Shown one piece after another: positions 55,201-64,000 of a DNA stretch of 64,000 bases. The notes under the pieces were generated by a model. The model was not told where the DNA came from, did no database searches, and worked only from the letters and a program-made list of their open reading frames with translations. Within the stretch, counting starts at the first letter, position 1. Each line of letters starts with the position of its first letter. The DNA lies in NCBI GenBank assembly GCA_026168455.1, contig CM047431.1, positions 7,152,943 to 7,216,942 of the forward strand. Reading direction: 5' to 3'. Position numbers and translations under genes: made by a program. The DNA comes from Theocolax elegans. Taxonomy: Eukaryota > Arthropoda > Insecta > Hymenoptera > Cerocephalidae.

Positions 55201-56037
55201 TCAGTCTACCTCCTGGACGAGCACGGCTCCTATGCCGGTATCGCTCGCGTCCGAGGGCAGGCTAAACAGTCCATCTGCACTGGGACGTTGAAGAACTGGA
55301 GCAGTCATGATCAGGGCCTTCAGCTGCTGAAAGGCTTGTTCCTGTTCATCTAACCACTCGTACCCTTGGTTTATCTTTGTGAGACGGGTAAGCGGCTCGG
55401 CAGTCGTGGCGTAATCCGGCATAAAACGCCGATACCACGACGCCATGCCAAGGAATCGTCGAAGCTGTTTGAGGTTCTTGGGAGCCGGAAAAACCCTTAT
55501 AGGCTCTGTCTTGGCTGGGTCGGGACGAATTCCATTCCTGTTGACCAGCACGCCAAGATATCTCAGCTCATCTTGACAAAAGACATACTTGTCTTTATTT
55601 ACTGTCAAGTTAGCTTCGATCAGTCTATTCAGCACCATCTCGAGATACTTCTTGTGCCCTTCAAATGTCTCGGTGACTATAATAATGTCATCGAGGTAAG
55701 AAAAGGCATTGGGCTCGAGATCAGGACCAAGAACTTGGTCAATCATGCGTTGGAAGGTCGCGCCAGCGTATGCCAGTCCGTATGGCATCCGCTTAAACTG
55801 ATACAGTCCCATCCCCGGGACTGTGAAAGCCGTATAAGGGCGCAATTCCTTCTGGAGAGGTATTCGATGGTACGCAGAGTTCATGTCCAGACTACTAATG
55901 CACCGACATCTCTTCAGCTTGCCCAAGATATCCTGCATGATTGGGAGGGGATAAGCGTCTGGTTTCGTAAGCGCATTAACTTTTCTAAAGTTAATACAAA
56001 ACCGACGGGATCCGTTCTCCTTGCGCACCATCACCAC
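55201..56037 (-). pseudogene. Reverse transcriptase and RNase H start, G3
   Basis: A 278-residue open frame starts at PVVMVRKENGSRRFCINF and covers SSLDMNSAYHRIPL (first catalytic Asp), MPYGLAYAGATFQRM, the catalytic FSYLDDIIIVTE, YLGVLVNRNGIRP and LRRFLGMASWYRRF. RNase H begins with [15 protein letters not shown] before the frame ends. It is the best preserved gypsy coding segment in the window, but it has no gag-pol context to be expressed. It is closely similar in order and sequence to the RT of G1. Confidence 0.9.
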
Positions 56038-56039
56038 GG

Positions 56040-56519
56040 GGCGTCACCAACCGCTGTCCGAGGACACAGAGACCCTTCCTCCGTAGGTGGTGGACGATAA
56101 ACTTTCTCGCCTTCTACCAGCTGCTTCGCTTCCGTAGCGAGGTCCAGCATCTGTTCAATTAAGCTGACTTTCGCTCTCTTGAACAGCCGTTGAAGCTGTG
56201 GCAGCATGTTCCGTTACAAATGATCGAGCTGCTGTGCTTCAGTCGGCGCAGGGATTATCTTTCGCATTATTGCGATAGAGCACGTCATGTTGTACCTAAC
56301 CGGTTCATCGGGACCTTGGCTCATCCCGTACCAACGTTTAGCCGAAGTCACGCATCGAATAGTTTCGTAATAGCCACTGCTGGAGTCGCTCGGCTTTCCT
56401 ATACCGAGCCTGCCGATTTTAGGTTCAAAGCGTCCAGGTGTAATTCGATTTGCTCCCGGGTAAGCGTCTCGATCTATGCGTCAATCTGACTATCGACGTC
56501 TTTCTGCTGAGCGGCCATC
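56040..56519 (-). pseudogene. gag remnant, G3
   Basis: From about 56519 the frame reads MAAQQKDVDSQIDA and LTREQIELHLDALNL with stops, matching the start of G2 gag. At about 56330 it jumps to capsid (RYGMSQ-type, then GPDEPVRYNMTCS, IAIMRKIIPAPTEA) and LDLATEAKQLVEGEKVYRPP. It ends against RT at 56037. Several stops. Confidence 0.65.
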
Positions 56520-57180
56520 TTCAGTTGTAGCGTCTTTTGTACGTTTAACAGTATGTAGCCTCGCTGGGTCGCTGCACTATGTGTGTGCAAGGTTAAGTGT
56601 AGTCGAATATTTAACTTTGGCGTTACTTGCCAAATGTCTTTTGCTTCTACCTAAGCTAACCGCTAAATCACAAAAACGGATGCTGAAAGTAAGTCCTGTC
56701 TTATTTTGACCAAGGAAGCACTACAGAGTTTAACAAAATTTTTTAAGCCATTTTTGAATTTTTCAAAAAATGGCCAAATTTGAGAAATCCAAAAATGGTC
56801 CCAAAAAATCTAAAAAAATTCAGGCGTGCTCCTTGACTAGTTTAGGTATCATGGGCACCTTTTTTATAGGTCTTAGGCACATAAGAAAATTATAAGACAA
56901 AAAAATTTGGATGAAAAAATTTTTTTTTATCAAAAAATCAGCTTTTTCTTTTAAATGTTTATTTTTGCCATAAAAAACATATTTTAGCAAAAGACGAGTG
57001 CCATCATCAAAAAGAGCACACTTTAAAGCATCGGAATAGTTAGTTTAGAAATTTTTTTGAAATGAAATTAACCACTTGGTGACTGTTCGAAATTGGACCT
57101 GAAAAAAGGTCCGTTCAGTCCTTAATGAGCTAAATTATTTTTAACAAATTTACTATTAAATTTTCAATAAACTACTGCCT
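56520..57180. other. Non-coding; piggyBac-type MITE end
   Basis: 56716-57129 is AT-rich with AAAATGGCC motifs. It ends GTCCGTTCAGTCCTTAATGAG next to CTAA, resembling the CCCATTA-type piggyBac terminal repeat in inverse. It probably interrupts the G3 leader. Its left end is not identified. Confidence 0.45.
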
Positions 57181-57725
57181 GGCTCTTACCTTGCGCTAAC
57201 TTAACGGTACTATATAATAAATAATAAATAAATCAATAAATAAATAAATTAAATAATTAAAGTTACCGCGCTTGACCTCTTACAGAAATATAACCTATAA
57301 TATAATTTGTAAAGGTCTGAGCCAGGTTATAAGCTTCCTGTTTTGTGCCAGCAATAAACCAGTTAAACCTTGCATACACTTATTAATAGTTTATTTTTCC
57401 GATTATTTGCCACCAGGTTATGGTTAGGTGGCGCTAGTTACTTGGTTTGGTCCAAACTATCCAATTTCCAAGTGACGCTGGTCGGTCTATCGATCCCATT
57501 CGAAAACCCACAAAATTTCCTATTTGTGCAACTTATTTCTAGTGGCGCCACATATGTTCAACCAGGAACCAATTTCCTTTGTCTACTACTAAGTAGTCGA
57601 GACGAGAAAAATAAAAAAAAATTTTATTTGTTATAAAAAAATAATAAAAATAATAGACGAGAAATAAGCAACCGATCCGGGAATGATCGGCTGCTTAACC
57701 TAATGGCTATACGTCACACCGTACC
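57181..57725 (-). other. Leader of G3 joined to an LTR fragment
   Basis: Inverted copy of 7390-7868 (57190-57645). It is followed by an LTR scrap (57655-57721) with CAACCGATCCGGGAATGATCGG and TACGTCACACCGTA. The LTR is cut at about 57721, where the second piggyBac's inverted repeat begins. Confidence 0.6.
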
Positions 57726-58415
57726 GGACTAAAAAAAATTTACAATACCACTTTCCCTGCGTAGAATTTAATGCTCTTTTAGAATCTAAACTCAAAATTT
57801 CAATTAAACATCGAGAAAAAAATATGGCCGATTTAAACGTAAAAAACGTGAAAATTTTGTAAAAAAATTTTTTTTGCATTTTTTTTCACAATGATACCGC
57901 AAAAGTATCAACTTTATACTATGATCAGAGGTTATCATGGCACATAAACATTAAGTGGAATTTTTTCAGAAAAATTCATCGACGCGATTTTTCAAAATGG
58001 CGGCGAGAATGAAAAAATTTTATGCAAATCTTAATCTATCGTTTTCTTAAAAACTACAAACTTTAGGAAAAAAATTCTGAGAACAAAAATGTCTTAAAAT
58101 TATACAAAGAACACTCTCAAATTTTTTCAAAATTTTTCAAAACTTTTTTGATTTTCAAAAATTTAAAAAAATTCAATTTTTTAAAAATACCAAAATTATT
58201 TTGAAAAAATTTGTGAGTGTTCCTTGACAACTTTGCTGATTTTATGAATATACATGGTTCTTTTCTACTCTTAGCATTACCCAGAGACAAGGGCGTGGAC
58301 GTGGTAGAACCTTGTCTCCTTAGGGGTGCTTTTTATCATGAGTCTCTTGCCTCTCACGATTCGGGGTGCTTCTTATCGTGAGTCCCCGTGCCTCTCACTT
58401 TAATATTATCTTTTA

Positions 58416-58600
58416 TCAGTGCTTTTTTGCCCAACAATTATTGCATATATACAGATAGCATTTTTCACAATAGATCTTTGTTCTTATCGGACATTCTTTA
58501 TTTGAACAATTTTTTAATTTGTCTCTATTAGATCGTGTATGAAATGTTTTAATTATTTCACCTTTTAGAATATAATATTTAGCAATCGAAATAGTCAACT
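58416..58600 (-). pseudogene. piggyBac transposase, C-terminal Cys-rich end
   Basis: The frame reads TISIAKYYILKGEI (matching SLEIAKYYL in the first piggyBac) and then CSNKECPIRTKIYCEKCYLY plus CNNC, a zinc-binding Cys cluster. It is separated from the rest of the gene by an insertion at 58601-59343. Confidence 0.85.
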
Positions 58601-59343
58601 GTTTCGTATAAACTTATCCAACATGGATAAGTTTACTAATTATGTGTTTGTTTATTTAAAAGGATGAATTTATCGGAAATTAGGATAGGTAAATGTGTTA
58701 ATAAATAGACAGAATTGAGCGAAAAGGAGAAAAATCTCTTTATTGCTCTGGGGAAAAAGCCATAAGGCATAAAAAACCCCACAAGAAATACAATGAATAG
58801 GAAAGAAAGAAAAGAGTGTTATAGCAAAAGATGAAATTAAAGGTGTGTGTGTTTATTGAATTTCGCGTAATGCTATGGCGCACTCGCGAAATATAGTCGA
58901 ATTTATGTATACGATACAGAGCCCCGAATGTTAATAATGAAGAGAGGATTGTGACCTCTTTGTCTTATTTATAAGACGTGAAGCGTTCACACGACACTAA
59001 TCAGATACGCGGTTTGATCTGGTGATCAAATCGCGAGATCGCGTCGTGATATAAGCGTAATTGTGATTGTTTTTGTATTTAAAATTTTAATGACGCGTAT
59101 TAATTGAGCGGAGAGGAAAAACGATTGATACAATTAGTTCACCGAACAAATCAAAACTGAAACACTCGCGGGTCGCGCAGCCGAGTGTCCGAAGGGTTCC
59201 CCTTCATTCGAACCCGCGGTGGCGCGGCACGACAACACTGTATGAACGAAACCGCGGTCATACGATCCGCCCGAAGACGAGATAATCTCGCCCATTCAAT
59301 CCCTTTTTTTACTAATAAAATACGTTACGTTTGTCGACGTAAC
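58601..59343. mobile_element. 743-bp insertion in transposase with 8-bp duplication
   Basis: AGTCAACT occurs at 58593-58600 and again at 59344-59351, flanking the insert. Removing the insert and one copy restores the order of the transposase. The ends are GTTTCGTATAAAC and (inverted) GTTACGTCGACAAAC, a weak inverted repeat. It includes an ACTTATCC-ATGGATAAGT stem near 58613 and a GC-rich part near 59165-59235. It has no coding capacity. The 8-bp duplication fits a hAT- or P-like origin, but the tips do not match classic hAT ends. Confidence 0.7.
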
Positions 59344-59351
59344 AGTCAACT

Positions 59352-60702
59352 TTTTTCTTTCCATCACGTGTAGCATTGAAAATTACGTGGGCGTTGGTAA
59401 TGGATGCCTGTATAAATCTTATAAAAATGACCCATGTCCATTTTTTGGAACGTATCCTTGGAAATACATTATTGCAGTGCCCATCATGCACGTCAACACC
59501 GCCCATAAATTTGTTGTGCAAATGAAAAGCTTGCGGAAAAGGTATATCAGTTTTGTATCGAGCTTCTGAACTATATCTTCTCGAAGTTGATAGTAGAGTT
59601 ACACCTGCAGCAGTTAAAGTTATTGAAACACTATTTTGATCATGTTTTACAATATAAGTACCTCGTGGAGCTTTCTTTTCAAGTATATTCTTTTCTTTGA
59701 CTGGATTGTCTCTGATAGTGCCGGTGCATTTCAAACGTAATTTTTGCTAGTGTAAAATTAAATCCATATTTGTAAAAAAATTATCAAAGTATAAATGAAA
59801 TGCAGGGATTTTATTATAATTTATTAGACGAAAAAAAGTTTCTAATAAATGCAATACTACACGTGTACCGAAAGCACATTTTGCTAATTCATTGCCGGTT
59901 TGGGAATCTTTACCGCAATATAAATCTAAATTCAATAGATAGCCGTCTGAAGTGCATAAACCCCAAAATTTTAAACCAAACCTAATTGGTTTGCCTCGAA
60001 TAAATTGTTTCAATACAGTTTTTGCACAAGACTTGGCCATCATTTCATCAATACATATAGAAGTTTTTCATATTCCAAACTTTAGGAGGTTGTTTTGAAA
60101 AAGTTTCAACATCGAACGAACCCGTCACCCTCTATCGTTCGGATCCTTGTTTTTAGCTTTTAAATATTTTATTTTAGATTTAATTTCTTCAAACTTATCG
60201 CGAGTCATTACAGAAGAAACAATGTCATTAGATAAGAATGGATCAGATGACCAATAATCTCTCTGAGACTTTCTTTTATTGAATGAACTGAAAATAACTA
60301 TACCTATAAAATTGTCAAGATCTTGTAATTTTACATAATAATTATTCTCTTTAGGCGCATCAATTATATATTGTTTCATTTCGGTGGAAAAAAGGTTTCA
60401 AACAATTGAAAAGGCTCGCACGCCTTTATATTCTTTTTTGCAGCTTCAGATAATAATATTGTTTCTTCACAAGTATTTGAATATAACTTCTCGCCATCGA
60501 TCCAAATGAATTCGTGATTTTTTTCAAGTTTATCTAAGTTTTCAGAATAACTAACACAAGCTTTTTTATAAGTAATATTCGGTAGTGTGAATTCATGTTC
60601 AGAATCTAAATCAGGTATCGAATCACAATCGGAATCAAAATCATCGGGGCCTGCATTGTCTGGATTCGGAATCAATATGCTTTCGTCGACATCACTATCC
60701 AA
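59352..60702 (-). pseudogene. piggyBac transposase, second element (frameshifted)
   Basis: The N-terminus at 60702 is acidic (MDSDVDESILIPNPDN...). The next frame, 60379-60125, has DNFIGIVIFSSFNKRKSQRD and DYWSS, the typical N-terminal domain. The catalytic Asp positions are all visible in pieces: CIDEMM (about 60048), YFDNFFTN (about 59770) and GGVDVHDGHC (about 59500). Frameshifts or stops occur near 60120, 60370 and 59740. The C-terminal Cys domain lies beyond a 743-bp insertion, at 58416-58598. It is not functional as read, but the motifs are better kept than in the first element. Confidence 0.88.
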
Positions 60703-61544
60703 ATAATCTGATTCATACTCTGCATGCGGTGAAGCAGAAGATTTTCAACGTTTTCGTGACATAACAAATGTATTGAAAAAGTGAAAACCAATATTTTTTT
60801 TATATGCTTTACTTATAATTCATGTACAAATTGTATAGAACATATGTGTCCATGCACAAATGAAAAGATGTACAAGTTTGTTCGTGAATTTTGTAGTGGT
60901 AGATAGAAATCAAACTTTATGTACAATTCAAGAAAAATGTTTTTCTCTAAACCCATAACTTTGCGAAAAAAATGTTAAGAACAAGATAGCCTTAAAAATA
61001 GTCAAGAACACTCAAAAACTTTTTCAAAATTTTTTTTGGTACTTTTAAAAAATTGGATTTTCTGAAATTTTTGAAAATCAAAAAATGCCTCGAAAAATTT
61101 TGAAGAAATTTGAGAGTGGTTTTAAATTAATTTTAAGACATTTTTGTTCTTGGAATTTTTTTCCTTAAGTTTGTAGTTTTTACGAAAACGATAGATTAAG
61201 ATTTCCATAAATTTTTTTCATTCTTGCCACCATTTTGAAAAAACGCGTCGATGAATTTTTCTGAAAAAAATTCCACTTAATGTTTATATGCCATGATCAC
61301 CTCTGATCATAGTATAAAGTTGATACTTTTGCGGTATTATTGTGAAAAAAAATGCAAAAAAAATTTTTTTACAAAATTTTCACGTTTTTTACATTTAAAT
61401 CGGCAATATTTTTTTTCTGGGTGTTTAATCGAAATTTTTAGTTTACATTCTAAAAGAGCAAATTTTTTTTGGTCCGGTAGCATAATAAATAAACACGTTG
61501 AAAAGATAGTAAAAATTCTGATCACCTCGGCGTTAATGGGTTAA

Positions 61545-62104
61545 ATGTTAAATTAAATTGAAAAATTAATAGCTTATTTTATACTACTTTATAATAATTA
61601 TTAAACTAAAAAAGGTGTAATTATTTATTATTCGTATTCACTTAACTTCAAAAACACCTCTAAAAATGCAAAATTTTGAATTTATATTTGGCTTTAGACT
61701 GGTCTATACAATATTTATTCTAATCTGAATTACGCCTGAATTAAAAAATATTAAAAAGCAAGCTCAGGAGAACTTTTTAAAAACAGCCTAATTTTAGCAA
61801 TTTTTTAAAACTTTGAAAAAAAACTATTTCGAAGCCAAGGGCCTCTAGGGGTATAAAAATTTGGCTCAGGCAGTTATAAAAGTTCTTTTACAAAAAAAAA
61901 ATCAGCGATGAAATCGGTGATATGGCCGCAAAAAGGGAAATATATTACCTATTAATTAATATATTACCTATTTGTGTATATTACTTATTTATTACTTAAA
62001 CTACTTATTTATTATATAAAATGATTATTTATTAATTTATTAATGTATTTCTTTTCCTTTTAGGTTCTATTGCCTATCTCTGCCTATTTATAGAATCCTC
62101 CCTC
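61545..62104. other. AT-rich non-coding stretch
   Basis: No gene or clear repeat; TTATTTATTACTTA-type low complexity near 61960-62040. Confidence 0.5.
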
Positions 62105-62833
62105 TATCCCTACTAGCACACAACGTCGTAGCAACGTTGTGACAACGTTGTTTTGACAACGCTACAACGTTGTTATAAAAGTTGTTAAAACGTTGGAGCA
62201 ACGTTGCTACAACGTGGGATATGTCCGCTAAGATTTATGTAAGTTGCCGCGATAGGTGGAAATAACGTTGTGACAACGTTTGAGCAACGTTGAAAATGCA
62301 TTTAAAAAATGCCTTTGAAAAATGTATTTCATATAAAAATAAGAAAAAAATTAAAAAAAATGTTCAACCCGCGGGAATTGAACCTCGGATCTTCAGCTCC
62401 GAAGGCTTGCTCTCTACCAACTGAGCTATTTTGTTGTTCCTGTCATTAAATTAACTTTAGGTTATTAATTTCGGAGCATATTTTGATAGTAGTTTATAAC
62501 CAAAAGTTAATTTAATGACAGGAACAACAAATTAGCTCAGTTGGTAGAGAGTAAGCCTCCGGATCTTTTTTATTAGTTAAAATTTTGTGCACTTAAAAAT
62601 GTATTTTTTCGCTTGCCCAGGACATTTTTTAAATTTGTATATGAAATACATTTTTTAAAGGCATTTTCAACGTTGCTCAAACATTGTCACAACGTTATTT
62701 CCACCTATCGCGGCAACTTACATAAATCTTAGCGGACATATCCTACGTTGTAGCAACGTTGTTCCAACGTTTCAACAACTTTTATAACAACGTTGCCACA
62801 ACGTTGCTACAACGTTGTGTGCTAGTAGGGATA
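62105..62833. mobile_element. Fold-back element of CAACGTTG units with tRNA-like arms
   Basis: The tips TATCCCTACTAGCACAC and the complement pair across 729 bp. Each arm has many CAACGTTG(T/C) units in varying spacing, then TCCGCTAAGATTTATGTAAG, then a tRNA-like block and AATTTAATGACAGGAACAAC. The loop is at about 62465-62500. No coding capacity. Confidence 0.88.
62366..62440 (-). ncRNA. tRNA-like block in fold-back arm (left)
   Basis: On the minus strand: box A TAGCTCAGTTGG, box B GAGGTTCAATTCC and an acceptor-like CGCGGG end. The anticodon arm folds as CTTCGGAGCTGAAG and is irregular. The right arm (62530-62570) holds only the 5' half, ending in GATCTTTTT. Confidence 0.6.
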
Positions 62834-63202
62834 TAATTATCTGATTTCTGCTTTCAAGGATATGAACGACAAAATTCACTGAATCCATATAATAAATTGT
62901 AACATTATTAGTAACAAATAGTTTTAATAAAATACATGTCTGGTGACACTTACTGCTTTATATTTTTCTGGTCCTTGATGTCTGTACATTTCATATTCCG
63001 TTTTTGTTTCACTATTTGTTTGTTTCGCACATATATAGAAAGGTGATCCTAATGGTAAGAATACATTAACTACAGCTGTAATATTTTTCACCACATTTCG
63101 TACCTAATAACAAAATTACATATAATTTCAGTTCAGTGACTAAAGTGTCAATGTCAGATTCACATATGCTGATATAATGTAGTATGCATATTATAAATAT
63201 AT
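62834..63202. other. AT-rich non-coding stretch
   Basis: No gene seen. Confidence 0.5.
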
Positions 63203-63738
63203 TAAAGAAAGAGAAAAAATTCACAAAAATTAACATGGTAATTCTCATTTAAATTTTTAAAAAAATTTCGTGTTTTTTTAAATTATCATAACTTTTTACA
63301 TAATTGGAGGCCATAAAAATGCTACAGACCATTCGAAAGGTATTGCTACAAGCTTTCTTTTAGACTTTTGAATAAAAAAATCAATTTTGGCACACTTGCA
63401 CTTTTTTCAAGTTGAATATTGACATGTAGTTTATATAACATTCACCTTGAAATTAGAAATTCTAACCCAGAAGAATAAATTCCAGACACAATTAGCAACG
63501 AATGTTACCTATAATGTTCTATAGTAAAAGTTGATAGATTTTGAGTTAAATAGTGGTAAACCCAGCTGGTGTTGAAAAAAACTTGGAAAAATCCACTTTT
63601 TGAGATTAGAATAACTTTTGAGCAAATAGATTTCAGTGCCTAAAAATTTTTTCTGTATTCTGAAAAACATTTGCAATGTGTACCCAAAATTTGGAGCATT
63701 TTAAAATTTTGATCAGACCACTTCGTGTGGAATATCCC
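63203..63738 (-). mobile_element. Single arm of GGGGTATTCC fold-back family, copy 2
   Basis: The tip TTCGTGTGGAATATCCC ends at 63738. It runs through one arm and the loop and keeps about 15 bases of the second arm (TTAAAGAAAGAG) at its inner end. Confidence 0.85.
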
Positions 63739-64000
63739 ATATATGTATATATCAATTTTTTAATTAAGACTTTAAAAACTATGTATATCGTTGTAATTCG
63801 ACAGCTTTAATAAAAAAGACGTATTTTAAAAATACTAAATAAGAAAAGTGCTACTCACAGAACTCGATAATAAAGAAGTATTTAAAAAGATTTTTTAAAA
63901 AACGTAACTCCCGTAAACAAAAAAGTGATTAAAAGCTTGATTATGTCAAAAAATAAATTAATAATTCATTGAATACTATCAATAAATTTTTAATTTATGC
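63739..64000. other. AT-rich end of window
   Basis: No gene or repeat recognised. Confidence 0.5.

Larger units (their letters stand above)
53646..56519 (-). mobile_element. Ty3/gypsy retrotransposon copy G3, decayed
   Basis: Minus-strand order: shortened gag, RT, RNase H, integrase, 3' LTR. RT is long and open; other parts are frameshifted. Gag capsid is joined directly to RT by a deletion that removed nucleocapsid, protease and the RT start. Confidence 0.9.
57722..61540 (-). mobile_element. Second piggyBac-type transposon, left end truncated
   Basis: Inverted repeats of about 0.5 kb: 57722-58250 pairs with about 60950-61490. The right terminus is GGCGTTAATGGG followed by TTAA (61541-61544). 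The last ~50 bp are missing on the left, where it meets gypsy sequence. It encloses a broken transposase. Confidence 0.85.

Noticed and set aside
55366..56100. 244-residue plus-strand frame
   Set aside because: Antisense of the G3 RT, whose motifs are on the minus strand.
62105..62833. CRISPR array, because of repeated CAACGTTG units
   Set aside because: Units are short, irregularly spaced and mirrored in a palindrome; the genome is eukaryotic.

Overview
The window is eukaryotic, AT-rich and intergenic in character. I found no convincing host gene and no rRNA. Almost every segment can be assigned to a transposable element (TE) or a simple repeat. The TE mix (Ty3/gypsy, piggyBac, an R1-clade LINE in a CA microsatellite, a Mutator-like transposase family, Helitron-type ends, a miniature LTR element in TA-rich DNA) points to an arthropod, most likely an insect. 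A hymenopteran is my guess, not something the sequence proves.

Layout. 0.2-7.2 kb: a broken Mutator-like transposase, a tRNA-derived SINE, and a recent tandem duplication of about 2.1 kb that carries another transposase piece and retrotransposon LTR sequence. 7.2-13.9 kb: a plus-strand LTR element (5' LTR, primer-binding site, leader, 3' LTR) whose interior holds a decayed minus-strand gypsy element (gag, protease, RT, RNase H, integrase mostly lost). 14.1-16.2 kb: a fold-back element, then a complete miniature LTR retrotransposon (TRIM) with a tRNA-like sequence inside each LTR. 16.8-19.2 kb: an unknown frameshifted ORF and an old plus-strand gypsy pol. 19.2-31.9 kb: Helitron-like repeats, fold-back elements, a MITE carrying a tRNA-like sequence, and CA/TA microsatellites. 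31.9-35.6 kb: a LINE with an intact ORF2, inserted in a (CA)n tract. 35.8-38.5 kb: two large palindromes separated by a TA-rich minisatellite. 41.6-47.3 kb: two more decayed gypsy copies. 47.4-50 kb: a piggyBac element with very long inverted repeats. 50.3-52.9 kb: more palindromes. 53-57.7 kb: another minus-strand gypsy with its 3' LTR. 57.7-61.5 kb: a second piggyBac interrupted by a 743-bp insertion. 62.1-62.8 kb: a fold-back element built from CAACGTTG-like units, with tRNA-like arms. 63.2-63.7 kb: a single fold-back arm.

The most unusual signal is a set of long perfect or near-perfect palindromes inserted in (TA)n. Three families that look unrelated over most of their length share about 20 bp at the tip and two internal motifs at the same distances from the tip (about 91 and 194 bp). 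Single-arm copies stop at, or a few bases beyond, the central loop, and the loop occurs in both orientations. This fits a hairpin or snap-back replication cycle and deserves a proper genome-wide look. The second notable system is the TRIM with a Pol III-type tRNA-like module in its LTRs; it shares its primer-binding site and LTR end with the resident gypsy family. Coordinates of repeat edges were read by eye and may be off by a few bases, or by tens of bases where I write 'about'.
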